Assembly (NCBI GenBank): GCA_031253495.1
Contig: JAIRWC010000012.1
Span: 1-64,000, forward strand
Direction of reading: 5' to 3'
Length of the DNA stretch: 64,000 nt
Origin: Oscillospiraceae bacterium
GTDB taxonomy: Bacteria; Bacillota; Clostridia; Oscillospirales; Ruminococcaceae
This document shows, piece by piece, positions 57,326-64,000 of this stretch. Both the position numbers and the translations under genes were made by a program. The notes under the pieces are model-generated. The model was not told the origin of the DNA. It did no database searches and saw nothing but the letters and a program-made list of their open reading frames with translations. Numbering within the stretch: the stretch's first letter is position 1; every line of letters starts with the position of its first letter.

Positions 57326-57385
57326 GCGAGGGTGCGAAGCAGCGGCGTTGCGAGGGTGCGGAGTAGCGTCGTGAGGGTGCGGGCG
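57326..57385. repeat. Tandem GCGAGGGTGCG repeats, about 24-bp period
   Basis: Three imperfect copies at 57326, 57350 and 57373 of GCGAGGGTGCGAAGCAGCG-like sequence, the last truncated. They are in the gap after the disordered-protein gene. Confidence 0.75.
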
Positions 57386-57410
57386 TCGGCGAATTACAAT
57401 GAACACCATA

Positions 57411-57439
57411 AAAGCGGCAAGGGCTGACCCTGCCGCTTT
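57411..57439 (+). terminator. Terminator of the 56662 gene
   Basis: AAAGCGGCAAGGG and CCCTGCCGCTTT pair with one bulged A around CTGA. The T tract after it is poor. Confidence 0.6.
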
Positions 57440-57488
57440 CGTGCTTGTAACTCGACTGTATGGTCGTTTAAATTCGGGAACGGTAACC

Positions 57489-58046
57489 ATGAAAAATCGC
57501 GGTTTTGAAACCAGCTTCAACATAGCTTATTGCGGTATAATATGCGCCCTCATTTCCATTATAATGTTCGCGGCGGTCATACCGTCCACGGCTTACGCGC
57601 TCGCCGCCGTTTCCGGAGTTTTGGTCTGGAGCGTCAGCGGGCAAATTAACCGCAAATGGGCTTTTATGACCTACGTTGCGGCTTCGGCGCTGACCTTGTT
57701 CCTCACGCCCGAACCGGAAGCCAAGACGTTTTTTATCTTGATTTTCGGTTATTATCCCTTGCTGAGAGAAAGCGCGCAGAAAATAAAAATCCGTATCCTC
57801 CGCGCGGCCGTTAAATTGGCGGTTTTTAACGCGGCGGCGGTAACGGCGTATTTCGCCGTGATATTTCTGTTCGGGGTAAGCGCGAAGGATTTCCTCGACG
57901 GGCTGGAGGGTTTCGGGAAATACGCCGTTTACGTTTTCTGGGCGATGGGTAACGCCGCGTTTTTTTTCTATGATTTTTCGCTGAAATACGTCATGTACGC
58001 TTATTTTCGGTGGATAAAACCTAAGTTGAATAAAAAAATAAGGTAA
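57489..58046 (+). CDS. Hypothetical integral membrane protein
   Basis: 185 residues with about five membrane helices (IAYCGIICALISIIMFAAVIP; YALAAVSGVLVWSVSG; FMTYVAASALTLFLTPE; AVFNAAAVTAYFAVIFLFGV; YAVYVFWAMGNAAFFFYDFSL). The layout resembles small clostridial membrane proteins of the ECF-S/YybS-like type, but I cannot name a family. I start at ATG 57489 because the extra 30 residues of the ORF read through the terminator hairpin. The ribosome site is weak. Confidence 0.65.
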   Translation: MKNRGFETSFNIAYCGIICALISIIMFAAVIPSTAYALAAVSGVLVWSVSGQINRKWAFMTYVAASALTLFLTPEPEAKTFFILIFGYYPLLRESAQKIKIRILRAAVKLAVFNAAAVTAYFAVIFLFGVSAKDFLDGLEGFGKYAVYVFWAMGNAAFFFYDFSLKYVMYAYFRWIKPKLNKKIR

Positions 58047-58051
58047 ACCGC

Positions 58052-58080
58052 TTGTATTTTTCAGAAAAAAATAGTATAAT
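58052..58080 (+). promoter_or_regulatory. Promoter of pduL
   Basis: TTGTAT, 17 bases, TATAAT, 31 bases before the ATG. Confidence 0.75.
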
Positions 58081-58111
58081 TAAGCAATAAAAATAACAGG
58101 AGGAACTAAAA

Positions 58112-58690
58112 ATGGATATCATTGTCGAAACGTCGGCACGACACGTTCACGTAACGAAAGAAACGCTTGAAATCCTGTTCGGGGCAGGATACGGACTCAC
58201 GAAAAAGAAAGATTTGTCGCAGCCGGGGCAATTCGCCTGCGAGGAAAGGGTTACCGTCGTCGGACCGAAAAATAAGATTGAGAATATTTCCATACTGGGA
58301 CCCGTACGTTCCGTCAACCAAGTCGAACTGTCCGCGACGGACGCCCGTTCGATAGGCGTGGGCGCGGTGGTTCGGGAATCGGGGGACGTAAGCGGAACTC
58401 CCGGTTGCGTGTTAACAGGACCGAAAGGGCAGGTTGAAATTTCCGAAGGGGTGATAGTAGCCAAGAGGCACGTCCATCTCACGCCTCAAACCGCCGAGGA
58501 ATGGGGAATTAAAAACGGTCAGATTTTGAGCGTGAAATTCAATACCGACGGCAGGCGCGCCGTTCTCGGCGACTTTGTGGCAAGGGTGCGCGGCGACTTC
58601 GCGAACGCGGCGCATATTGACACCGACGAATCCAACGCGGTATTATGCGCGCCGGGAACGGTCGGTATAATCGTTAAAGAAGCTGTTTAA
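58112..58690 (+). CDS. pduL: Phosphate propanoyltransferase PduL
   Basis: A zinc phosphotransacylase that interconverts acyl-CoA and acyl phosphate. The two tandem beta-barrels each carry a metal His motif: ETSARHVHVT and VAKRHVHLTP. 192 residues, without the N-terminal microcompartment-targeting extension. No pdu or eut genes are nearby, so it probably serves acetate/propionate metabolism in the cytosol in place of a Pta enzyme. AGGAGG lies upstream. Confidence 0.94.
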   Translation: MDIIVETSARHVHVTKETLEILFGAGYGLTKKKDLSQPGQFACEERVTVVGPKNKIENISILGPVRSVNQVELSATDARSIGVGAVVRESGDVSGTPGCVLTGPKGQVEISEGVIVAKRHVHLTPQTAEEWGIKNGQILSVKFNTDGRRAVLGDFVARVRGDFANAAHIDTDESNAVLCAPGTVGIIVKEAV

Positions 58691-58709
58691 TACAAACGGA
58701 GGTATTTTT

Positions 58710-58976
58710 ATGGTAGAGGACAGGTTCTGCCAAAGCTGCGCCATGCCCATGGGAATTACCGACGAGCATTACGGCACTAACGAGGACGGGAGTAAAAGCG
58801 GGGATTATTGCAATTATTGCTATAATAACGGAAAATTTAATAAAGATTTGACAATGGGCGAAATGTTGGAAGTCTGCGTGGAGTTCATGGTCGATGAAAA
58901 CGTTACGGAGGATAACGCGAGAAAAGCGCTTTTGGAAATATTACCGACGCTGAAAAGGTGGAAAACAAACGGTTGA
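58710..58976 (+). CDS. Putative zinc-ribbon protein (PF12674 type)
   Basis: An 88-residue protein with DRFCQSCAMPMG and DYCNYCYNNGKF as the two Cys pairs, then a helical tail (MGEMLEVCVEFMVDENVTEDNARKALLEILPTLKRW). This is a small family common in Clostridia and Bacteroidetes with no known function. It is 19 bases after pduL, so it belongs to the same transcript. GGAGG precedes the ATG. Confidence 0.9.
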   Translation: MVEDRFCQSCAMPMGITDEHYGTNEDGSKSGDYCNYCYNNGKFNKDLTMGEMLEVCVEFMVDENVTEDNARKALLEILPTLKRWKTNG

Positions 58977-59042
58977 TACTGTATTTCTAAACAGTGAACA
59001 GTATGACAGTCGGCGGTTTCGGAACCGTCGGTCTGTCCGTGC

Positions 59043-59122
59043 GCGGATATGGCGGAATTGGCAGACGCGCCGGATTTAGGTTCCGGTGGGCGACCGTGGA
59101 GGTTCGAGTCCTCTTGTCCGCA
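59043..59122 (+). tRNA. tRNA-Leu (TAG)
   Basis: Class II cloverleaf, 80 bases: acceptor GCGGATA/TGTCCGC, anticodon arm CCGGA-TTTAGGT-TCCGG (anticodon TAG), a short variable arm (TGGGCGACCGT), T arm GGAGG-TTCGAGT-CCTCT, discriminator A. CCA is not encoded. Bases 59123-59266 hold no gene I can support. Confidence 0.94.
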
Positions 59123-59266
59123 GGCGAGAACCTCGGCTCGTATGAAGCACCCCGTAAAGTTGCGCGAAGTACGCGCCGGAGTTCTCTTTGCGGTTCGAGT
59201 CTTACGCCGTTGACCGCGGGCGCGGCCTGTTTTAAACGGCTTTAAAAGATTACGCGGGGTAGGCTT

Positions 59267-59695
59267 ATGAAAATCATGGCGATAGATTACGGCGAGGCGC
59301 GAACGGGCTTCGCCGTTTGCGATAAAGACGAAATTATAGCCTCGCCGCTTTGCGTGGTTCATGAAAAGGATTTAGGCAGGCTTATCGTTAAAGCCGTTTC
59401 CATCGCCGCCGAAAACGGCGCGGAGGAAATAATAGTGGGCGACCCGGTCAATATGGACGGGAGCAGGGGGGAGAAAAGCGCGAAATGCGCCTTATTCGCG
59501 GAAAAACTGCGAAAAAGCGCAAACATTCCTGTTTTTATGAGAGATGAACGTTTGACTACGGTCATAGCCGCAAACATTATGAACGAAAACAACCGCCGCG
59601 GGAAAAGGCGCCGGGAAACGATTGACGCGGCGGCGGCGGCGTTGATTTTGGAAGACTATATCGCTTGCAGGAAAAACTTGAAAGGCGGTTCTTAA
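59267..59695 (+). CDS. ruvX: Putative pre-16S rRNA nuclease / Holliday junction resolvase RuvX
   Basis: RNase-H-like fold of the YqgF/RuvX family, which finishes the 5' end of 16S rRNA in E. coli. Motifs: IMAIDYGEARTGFAVCD, EIIVGDPVNMDGSRGEKS, FMRDERLTTVIAA and IDAAAAALILEDY. 142 residues, complete. Its stop overlaps the first copy of a 15-bp direct repeat that flanks the following lipoprotein gene. Confidence 0.95.
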   Translation: MKIMAIDYGEARTGFAVCDKDEIIASPLCVVHEKDLGRLIVKAVSIAAENGAEEIIVGDPVNMDGSRGEKSAKCALFAEKLRKSANIPVFMRDERLTTVIAANIMNENNRRGKRRRETIDAAAAALILEDYIACRKNLKGGS

Positions 59696-60586
59696 TTGTG
59701 AAATACTTTCTTGTCTTTGTCGGTAAATTCGCCGGCGGCGGTAAAAACGTCGCCAATAAATCTAAAATAACGGAGGAAACCAAAATGAGAACGGCAAAAA
59801 TCTTAACGCTTGTATTTGCGCTTGTAATGGCGTTTACCCTCGCCGCTTGCGCTAACGGCGACACGAACGCACCCGCGCCGTCGCCAACGCAAGGCGGAGC
59901 GACAAGCCAAGACCCAACGCCCGATAACGGCGGCGATACGACAGACCCGACGCCGGACGACAACGACCCTGCGGACGGCGACGACTCGGCAAATGACGGC
60001 GGCGGCGGCTGGTCGTCGGGGGTTTTCAACGCCGACGATGTGCGGGCGGAGGATTTCACATTCACCAAAAGCATTTCCGGCGACACAATCACAATCACCG
60101 TCTATGACAAAAACCTGCGCGAGGATTACGCCATAACCGAGGACAGTTTGATATATTATAGCTTGAGTGTCTACGCATTCAAAGACTTTTATGGTTATGA
60201 TGTGTTTTATTTCAATGCCGGTTCGAGTTCCGACAATCCGGGGGTCTTGAAGGAATCACGCTTCTTCGCGAGTGGTTATGGCGAGAACGCCCTGAACATC
60301 GATTATGGACAGCGGAAGATAACCTTTACCGTGAAATTGAATAGATTGCTCACCCCTGGGATTGACGAATCATGGAATGATTATGAATGGATGCTGGAGG
60401 CTTTTTATAGCGTTGATAGATTTAACGGTGATTTGGCGGAGGAAGTCCAAAGCAGCGGCAGGATGCAAATTTTTGAAACGCAATAGTTTAAGCATTATCC
60501 CCCGACATCACGCTTTTTTCTTTTGTTATACCATATCTCAACGATTATTCATAGGTTTTTAGAGGGACTTGATTGTGAAATACTTT
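59695..60586. repeat. 15-bp direct repeats flanking the lipoprotein gene
   Basis: ATTGTGAAATACTTT occurs exactly at 59695-59709 and 60572-60586. The second copy contains the start of the GNAT gene (GTG AAA TAC TTT). The 877-base unit between them holds the lipoprotein gene. This could be an insertion with a duplicated target. Confidence 0.55.
59785..60486 (+). CDS. Hypothetical lipoprotein
   Basis: 233 residues. Signal peptide with a lipobox (ILTLVFALVMAFTLAAC, Cys21), then a Thr/Pro/Asp/Gly-rich linker (PSPTQGGATSQDPTPDNGGDTTDPTPDD) and a globular beta-rich domain with no family I recognise (ITITVYDKNLREDYAITEDSLIYYSLSVYAF). I use ATG 59785, with GGAGG upstream, not the longer ORF start inside ruvX. 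It would be exported and anchored to the outer leaflet. It sits between the 15-bp direct repeats. Confidence 0.75.
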   Translation: MRTAKILTLVFALVMAFTLAACANGDTNAPAPSPTQGGATSQDPTPDNGGDTTDPTPDDNDPADGDDSANDGGGGWSSGVFNADDVRAEDFTFTKSISGDTITITVYDKNLREDYAITEDSLIYYSLSVYAFKDFYGYDVFYFNAGSSSDNPGVLKESRFFASGYGENALNIDYGQRKITFTVKLNRLLTPGIDESWNDYEWMLEAFYSVDRFNGDLAEEVQSSGRMQIFETQ

Positions 60587-61126
60587 AAAAAGATAGAAGG
60601 CGAAAGGGTTTATCTCTCGCCGATAAACGCCGAGGACGCGGAAACCTACGCCCGTTGGCTGAACGACCCGAACGTTACGGACGGGCACGGCACGACGTCT
60701 TTTGTAATTACGTCGGCGTTTGAAAAAGACTGGCTTGAAACCAATTTAAAAAGCGATAAGACGTACCATTTCGCGATTGTGAAAAAAAACGGCGACGAGC
60801 TTATCGGAAACGTGGGTTTCACGGATATCGAGCATATACATCAAACGGCGACAATCGGGCTGTTTATCGGCGAGGAAGAAAACAGGGGAAAGGGTTACGG
60901 CACGGAAGCGGTGATTTTAGCCGTAAAATACGGGTTTAACACGCTCAATCTCAACAATATCGACCTTAAAGCGTTCAGTTTTAACGAAAGGGCGATAAAA
61001 GCCTACGCCAAAGCGGGATTCCGCGAATACGGCAGACGCAGCCGGGCGTTTTACCTCGGCGGGGAATATCACGACGTCGTCTGCATGGAAATACTACGCG
61101 GGCACCGTCGCGGCAATTCCACATGA
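60575..61126 (+). CDS. GNAT acetyltransferase (RimJ/RimL-like)
   Basis: 183 residues with the RimL-type order: RVYLSPINAEDAETYARWLNDPNV at the N-terminus, then IGNVGFTDIEHIHQTATIGLFIGEEENRGKGYGTEAVILAVKYGF, whose ENRGKGYGTEA is the acetyl-CoA loop, and LKAFSFNERAIKAYAKAGFREYGRRSR. The likely start is GTG 60575, seven bases after AGAGGGA. The acceptor is unknown. Confidence 0.9.
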   Translation: MKYFKKIEGERVYLSPINAEDAETYARWLNDPNVTDGHGTTSFVITSAFEKDWLETNLKSDKTYHFAIVKKNGDELIGNVGFTDIEHIHQTATIGLFIGEEENRGKGYGTEAVILAVKYGFNTLNLNNIDLKAFSFNERAIKAYAKAGFREYGRRSRAFYLGGEYHDVVCMEILRGHRRGNST

Positions 61127-61143
61127 AACGCGGAATTGCCGCG
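61109..61143 (+). terminator. Strong hairpin after the GNAT gene
   Basis: CGCGGCAATTCC pairs with GGAATTGCCGCG around ACATGAAACGC. The sequence shares 21 of 23 bases (CGGCAATTCC..., TGAAACGCGG) with 46111-46133, so it may belong to a dispersed palindromic repeat. Confidence 0.6.
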
Positions 61144-61161
61144 GCCGACATTGAATTTATT

Positions 61162-61557
61162 TCAATTGCCGCGGTTGATTTCCGCCTTCCATAAGCCGTG
61201 AAGGTTGCAGTAGGCGTAAGCGGCGACCGGCGCGTCGTCCGTCAGGCTGAAAGCGACCGCGGGTTCCGCGCCGATTTTCACGCTTTTGCGCTGGCCGCCC
61301 TGTTCGGTTTCCAGATAAACGAACGCGATATGATGACCGTCGTCCGTCGGGTGCGGCGCGCCGCCGACCCTCACGCTTACCGTATTGCCCGAAACGGTTA
61401 CGGCGGGCAGATGCTTTTCCGCGCTCGCCTCGACGGTGTTCGGGGCAAGTTCCGCCATTTTTTCGCCGCAGCAGACCAACGGAACCCCGTTGTCGGCGAT
61501 AAGCCCTATTAAATTCCCGCAGTGGTTACATTTGAAAAATTTTTGATTGCCGCGCAT
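61162..61557 (-). CDS. Desulfoferrodoxin (superoxide reductase)
   Basis: Reduces superoxide to peroxide without making oxygen; it would work with rubrerythrin, encoded elsewhere in this window. The N-terminal desulforedoxin domain binds iron with CNHCG and CCGEKM. The C-terminal SOR domain has the ligands in EKHLPAV, APHPTDDGHHIAF and YCNLHGLWKAE. 131 residues, normal. I use ATG 61557, with GGAGGG upstream, not the ORF start at 61623, which lies inside the -35. Confidence 0.95.
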   Translation of the reverse strand: MRGNQKFFKCNHCGNLIGLIADNGVPLVCCGEKMAELAPNTVEASAEKHLPAVTVSGNTVSVRVGGAPHPTDDGHHIAFVYLETEQGGQRKSVKIGAEPAVAFSLTDDAPVAAYAYCNLHGLWKAEINRGN

Positions 61558-61594
61558 ACTTAAACCCTCCTTGGCGTATGTTCCGCCGCCGATT

Positions 61595-61623
61595 ATTGTA
61601 TCACAAACGGCGTGGTTTGTCAA
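61595..61623 (-). promoter_or_regulatory. Promoter of the superoxide reductase gene
   Basis: TTGACA, 17 bases, TACAAT on the minus strand. Confidence 0.85.
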
Positions 61624-61651
61624 TACGGCAAATCACGGTTTCCCGCTTTGG

Positions 61652-61680
61652 TTGACAAAAAGACCGCGATGTGATATCAT
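61652..61680 (+). promoter_or_regulatory. Promoter of the small-peptide/cysE/cysS unit
   Basis: TTGACA, 17 bases, TATCAT, divergent from the previous promoter. No separate promoter is visible between here and cysE. Confidence 0.8.
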
Positions 61681-61768
61681 AAGGGCAAATCCGTATTCGT
61701 ATCAAGAATCATGAAAGGGGAAAATAGCGGGGCCGCTCCTTGCGGGATAACTCCGTTATACGGGGATA

Positions 61769-61888
61769 ATGAAAAAAGAGCCGGATAAAAAAAAGCCCGA
61801 CGACTTTCAGAAATTGGTCGTCCGCAACTGGATAATATGTATAATCTCTCTCGCTCTCGCTGTTATTTGCTATTATTACGTGAAGTAA
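61769..61888 (+). CDS. 39-residue single-helix membrane peptide upstream of cysE
   Basis: Too short for the ORF track. The frame encodes a charged start (MKKEPDKKKPDDFQKLVVRN) and one membrane helix (WIICIISLALAVICYYYVK), then stops ten bases before cysE. GGGGA is four bases before the ATG, a weak site. An overlapping 25-codon frame from 61711 (MKGENSGAAPCG...) also exists. Similar tiny membrane proteins are common in Firmicutes; no family recognised. Confidence 0.5.
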   Translation: MKKEPDKKKPDDFQKLVVRNWIICIISLALAVICYYYVK

Positions 61889-61898
61889 CGGGTCAATT

Positions 61899-62585
61899 AT
61901 GTTTAAACGGATAAAAGAGGATATAGACGCGGTAATGGAGCGCGACCCCGCCGTCAAAAGCAGGCTGGAGGTGTTTTTTCTGTACCCGGGCTTTAAGGCG
62001 GTCCGCGCTTACCGCAGGGCGCACCGATGGTACGAGCGGGGATGTTTTTTCATAGCGCGCTGGATTTCGCAAAGGGCGCTTAGGCGCACCGGAATTGAAA
62101 TACACCCCGGCGCGAAAATAGGCAAAGGGCTGTTCATCGACCACGGGAGCGGCGTCGTAATAGGCGAAACTTCCGAAATAGGCGACAACTGCACGATTTA
62201 TCAAAACGTTACCCTCGGCGGGACGGGCAAAGACGTGGGAAAACGCCACCCCACGCTCGGGAACAACGTAATGGTGGGGGCGGGCGCGAGGATTCTCGGT
62301 CCTTTTAAAGTGGGGGATAACGCCAAAATCGCCGCCAACGCCGTCGTCCTCGGCGAAGTGCCGCCCAATTCCACGGCTGTGGGCGTCCCCGCGAGAATAG
62401 TCAGGCGCGACGGCGTCAGAACGGGCGCCCTTGACGACAGCCTCGACCAAATCCATTTCCCCGACCCCGTTTTACAGCAACTGAACTGCCTTAAGGCGCA
62501 GGTGGACAGGCTGTGGGAAATCACGGGGAACGGCGTTCCTTATAACATTTACGGCCCGCAAAAGAAAGAAGACCGACAATGCTGA
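61899..62585 (+). CDS. cysE: Serine O-acetyltransferase
   Basis: First step of cysteine synthesis. The left-handed beta-helix is clear (GIEIHPGAKIGKGLFIDHGSGVVIGETSEIGDNCTIYQNVTLGGTG), with the catalytic Asp-His pair in FIDHGSG and KRHPTLGNN, and the C-terminal VGVPARIV turn. 228 residues. It has no detectable T-box or cysteine leader. It overlaps cysS by seven bases, so the two are translationally coupled. Confidence 0.96.
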   Translation: MFKRIKEDIDAVMERDPAVKSRLEVFFLYPGFKAVRAYRRAHRWYERGCFFIARWISQRALRRTGIEIHPGAKIGKGLFIDHGSGVVIGETSEIGDNCTIYQNVTLGGTGKDVGKRHPTLGNNVMVGAGARILGPFKVGDNAKIAANAVVLGEVPPNSTAVGVPARIVRRDGVRTGALDDSLDQIHFPDPVLQQLNCLKAQVDRLWEITGNGVPYNIYGPQKKEDRQC

Positions 62586-63988
62586 TTTACAATACCCTCA
62601 CCCGAAGAAAAGAAGAATTTGTTACGGTCAATCCGGGCCGCGTCGGCGTTTACGCCTGCGGTCCGACCGTGTATAACCTCACGCATTTGGGGAACGCGCG
62701 TCAGATATGCGTATTCGACGTGATAAGGCGGTATCTTAAATACCGCGGTTACGGCGTGTTTTACGTCCAGAACTTTACCGACGTGGACGACAGGATTATA
62801 AAGAGGGCGAACGAGCTTGGGATTTCCCCCTTTGAACACTCGGAGAACATGATAACCGAATATTATAAGGACGCGCGCGGGCTGAACGTCCTCGACGCGG
62901 ACGCCCACCCGAAGGTAACCGAGAACATAGACATTATTATTGACATAATCGGCGTTTTAATTAAAAAAGGCTTCGCCTATCAATCTCGCGGCGACGTATA
63001 TTTTTCAACGGATAAGCTGACGAGCGGTTACGGCAAGCTGTCGGGCAATTCTTTGGAGGAACTGCGCGAGGGCGCGAGCAATCGGTTAGACGCGGAAAGC
63101 GAAAAGAAACGGGCCCCTCTCGACTTCGCGCTGTGGAAAGCGGCGAAGGAGGGCGAGCCTTACTGGGAATCGCCTTTCGGAAACGGCAGACCCGGCTGGC
63201 ATATCGAATGTTCCGCGATGTCGCGCCATTATATCGGGAACACCATAGATATTCACGGCGGCGGGGCGGACTTGATTTTCCCGCACCACGAGAACGAAAT
63301 CGCCCAAAGCGAAGCGGCGACGGGTCAGCCTTTGGCGAAATACTGGGTTCACAACGGTATGCTTAACATAGACAACGTGAAAATGTCAAAATCCAAGAAC
63401 AACTTTTTTTTAACGAGGGCGGCGGCTGAAAAATACGGGTACGAACCCGTCCGGTTCATGCTCCTTTCCGCCCATTACCGCAGTCAGATGAATTATTCCG
63501 CCGAAACGCTTGAAAGCGCGGCGAAGTCGGTCGAACGGCTGCGTAACTGCGCGAGGCTTATGGACGCCGCCTTAAGGGACAAAGCTAACCCGGACGGCGC
63601 CCCGCCGTCGGATTATGCCGAAAAAATTGTTTCAAAACGCCGCTCGCAATTTATTAACGCCATGGACGACGACTTTAACGCCGCCGACGGAATTGCGGCG
63701 TTGTTCGAGTTTGTCCGCGATATCAACGCGGCGTTAAGCGGCGGAGCCCCCGCTCGGGACGTCGAGGAATACCGCGGGCTTTTCGGCGAGATTAACGGCG
63801 TTCTCGGGTTGGTTTACGCCGACGAGGAAGAAATTCCCGGCGAAATAATCGCTTTGGCGGAAAAGCGCCAAGCGGCGAAACAGGCGAAGGATTATGTCTC
63901 GGCCGACAAAATTCGCGGCGAAATTAACGAAAAAGGCTATATTATGGAAGAATCGCGTCAGGGCTTTACTTTAAGGAAAAGGATTTAG
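62579..63988 (+). CDS. cysS: Cysteinyl-tRNA synthetase
   Basis: Class I synthetase charging tRNA-Cys. Zn-binding Cys in VYACGPTVYN, the HIGH element THLGNARQICVFD, WHIECSAMSRHYIG and HGGGADLIFPHHENEIAQSEA, and KMSKSKNNFF. The C-terminal DALR domain is present. 469 residues, complete. Coupling with cysE ties cysteine supply to its use. Its stop codon TAG is formed by the start of a repeat motif shared with the left end of the window. Confidence 0.97.
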   Translation: MLIYNTLTRRKEEFVTVNPGRVGVYACGPTVYNLTHLGNARQICVFDVIRRYLKYRGYGVFYVQNFTDVDDRIIKRANELGISPFEHSENMITEYYKDARGLNVLDADAHPKVTENIDIIIDIIGVLIKKGFAYQSRGDVYFSTDKLTSGYGKLSGNSLEELREGASNRLDAESEKKRAPLDFALWKAAKEGEPYWESPFGNGRPGWHIECSAMSRHYIGNTIDIHGGGADLIFPHHENEIAQSEAATGQPLAKYWVHNGMLNIDNVKMSKSKNNFFLTRAAAEKYGYEPVRFMLLSAHYRSQMNYSAETLESAAKSVERLRNCARLMDAALRDKANPDGAPPSDYAEKIVSKRRSQFINAMDDDFNAADGIAALFEFVRDINAALSGGAPARDVEEYRGLFGEINGVLGLVYADEEEIPGEIIALAEKRQAAKQAKDYVSADKIRGEINEKGYIMEESRQGFTLRKRI

Positions 63989-64000
63989 AACCTGTTGACA
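63985..64000. repeat. Partial copy of the terminal repeat seen at position 1
   Basis: TTAGAACCTGT matches the first 11 bases of the 1-166 element, then diverges (TGACA for ATTCA). The rest lies outside the window. Confidence 0.4.

Noticed and set aside
61711-61788. 25-codon leader peptide before the membrane peptide
   Set aside because: No ribosome site, no Cys or regulatory codon run, and it overlaps the better-supported 39-residue frame.

Overview
The window reads as a chromosomal segment of an anaerobic, Gram-positive-type bacterium, most likely class Clostridia (order not resolved). The evidence is a core Firmicutes gene set (rpsB-tsf, whiA, mltG beside a U32 peptidase-family tRNA hydroxylase, thiT under a TPP riboswitch, rpsU, rpsT, thrS without a TGS domain). 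It also has oxygen-defence genes typical of anaerobes (rubrerythrin, desulfoferrodoxin), a PduL phosphotransacylase, strong Shine-Dalgarno sites and near-consensus sigma-A promoters with 17-nt spacers. There is no prophage, integrase, complete IS or CRISPR array. It is mostly ordinary core chromosome with a few accessory islands.

Layout. 1-166: a MITE-like palindromic repeat whose end motif reappears at the last bases of the window. 0.3-3 kb (minus): a small hypothetical gene, a GH43 glycosidase and a G5/3D-domain cell-wall protein with a WalR-like box upstream. 3.4-5.3 kb (plus): rpsB-tsf with a structured leader. 5.3-14.4 kb (minus): one apparently continuous operon from a perfect consensus promoter: ilvB-ilvN-ilvC, acyl-ACP thioesterase, rubrerythrin, rodA, a full-length P-type ATPase homologue that has lost its catalytic residues, and a DUF368/PopT-like undecaprenyl-phosphate translocase. 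14.4-18.6 kb: an acidic repeat surface protein, a cytidylate kinase-like protein, tRNA-Lys overlapped by an antisense ADP-ribosylglycohydrolase homologue, and a DacA-type carboxypeptidase. 18.7-22.2 kb (plus): phosphoesterase, YdbC, pgi and a P-loop protein.

22.3-27.7 kb (minus): whiA, U32 peptidase, mltG, 5-formyl-THF cyclo-ligase, DJ-1, DUF2156. 27.8-34.8 kb (plus): TPP riboswitch-thiT, a phosphoribosyltransferase, two M42 aminopeptidases with thiN, tyrS, htrA. 34.8-50.6 kb (minus): a Ca/Na antiporter, flavoprotein, Xaa-Pro peptidase, aroQ, AP-endonuclease-like protein, YqeG phosphatase, rpsU, three surface/secreted proteins including a duplicated pair (one apparently starting at AUA), thrS, a heterodimeric ABC exporter and rpsT. 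50.7-64 kb (mostly plus): a CobU-like P-loop protein, pilT, GH113 glycosidase, FkbM methyltransferase, aminotransferase, pduL, tRNA-Leu, ruvX, a lipoprotein inserted between 15-bp direct repeats, GNAT, superoxide reductase (minus), a 39-residue membrane peptide, cysE and cysS.

The best candidate for something undescribed is the pseudo-P-type ATPase translationally coupled between RodA (glycan polymerase) and a PopT-like lipid-carrier flippase. It keeps the P-type fold and the nucleotide-domain KGxPE motif, but the phosphorylated Asp, the TGES Glu and the GDGxND hinge are replaced. That suggests a regulatory or scaffolding role in envelope elongation; this role is an inference.
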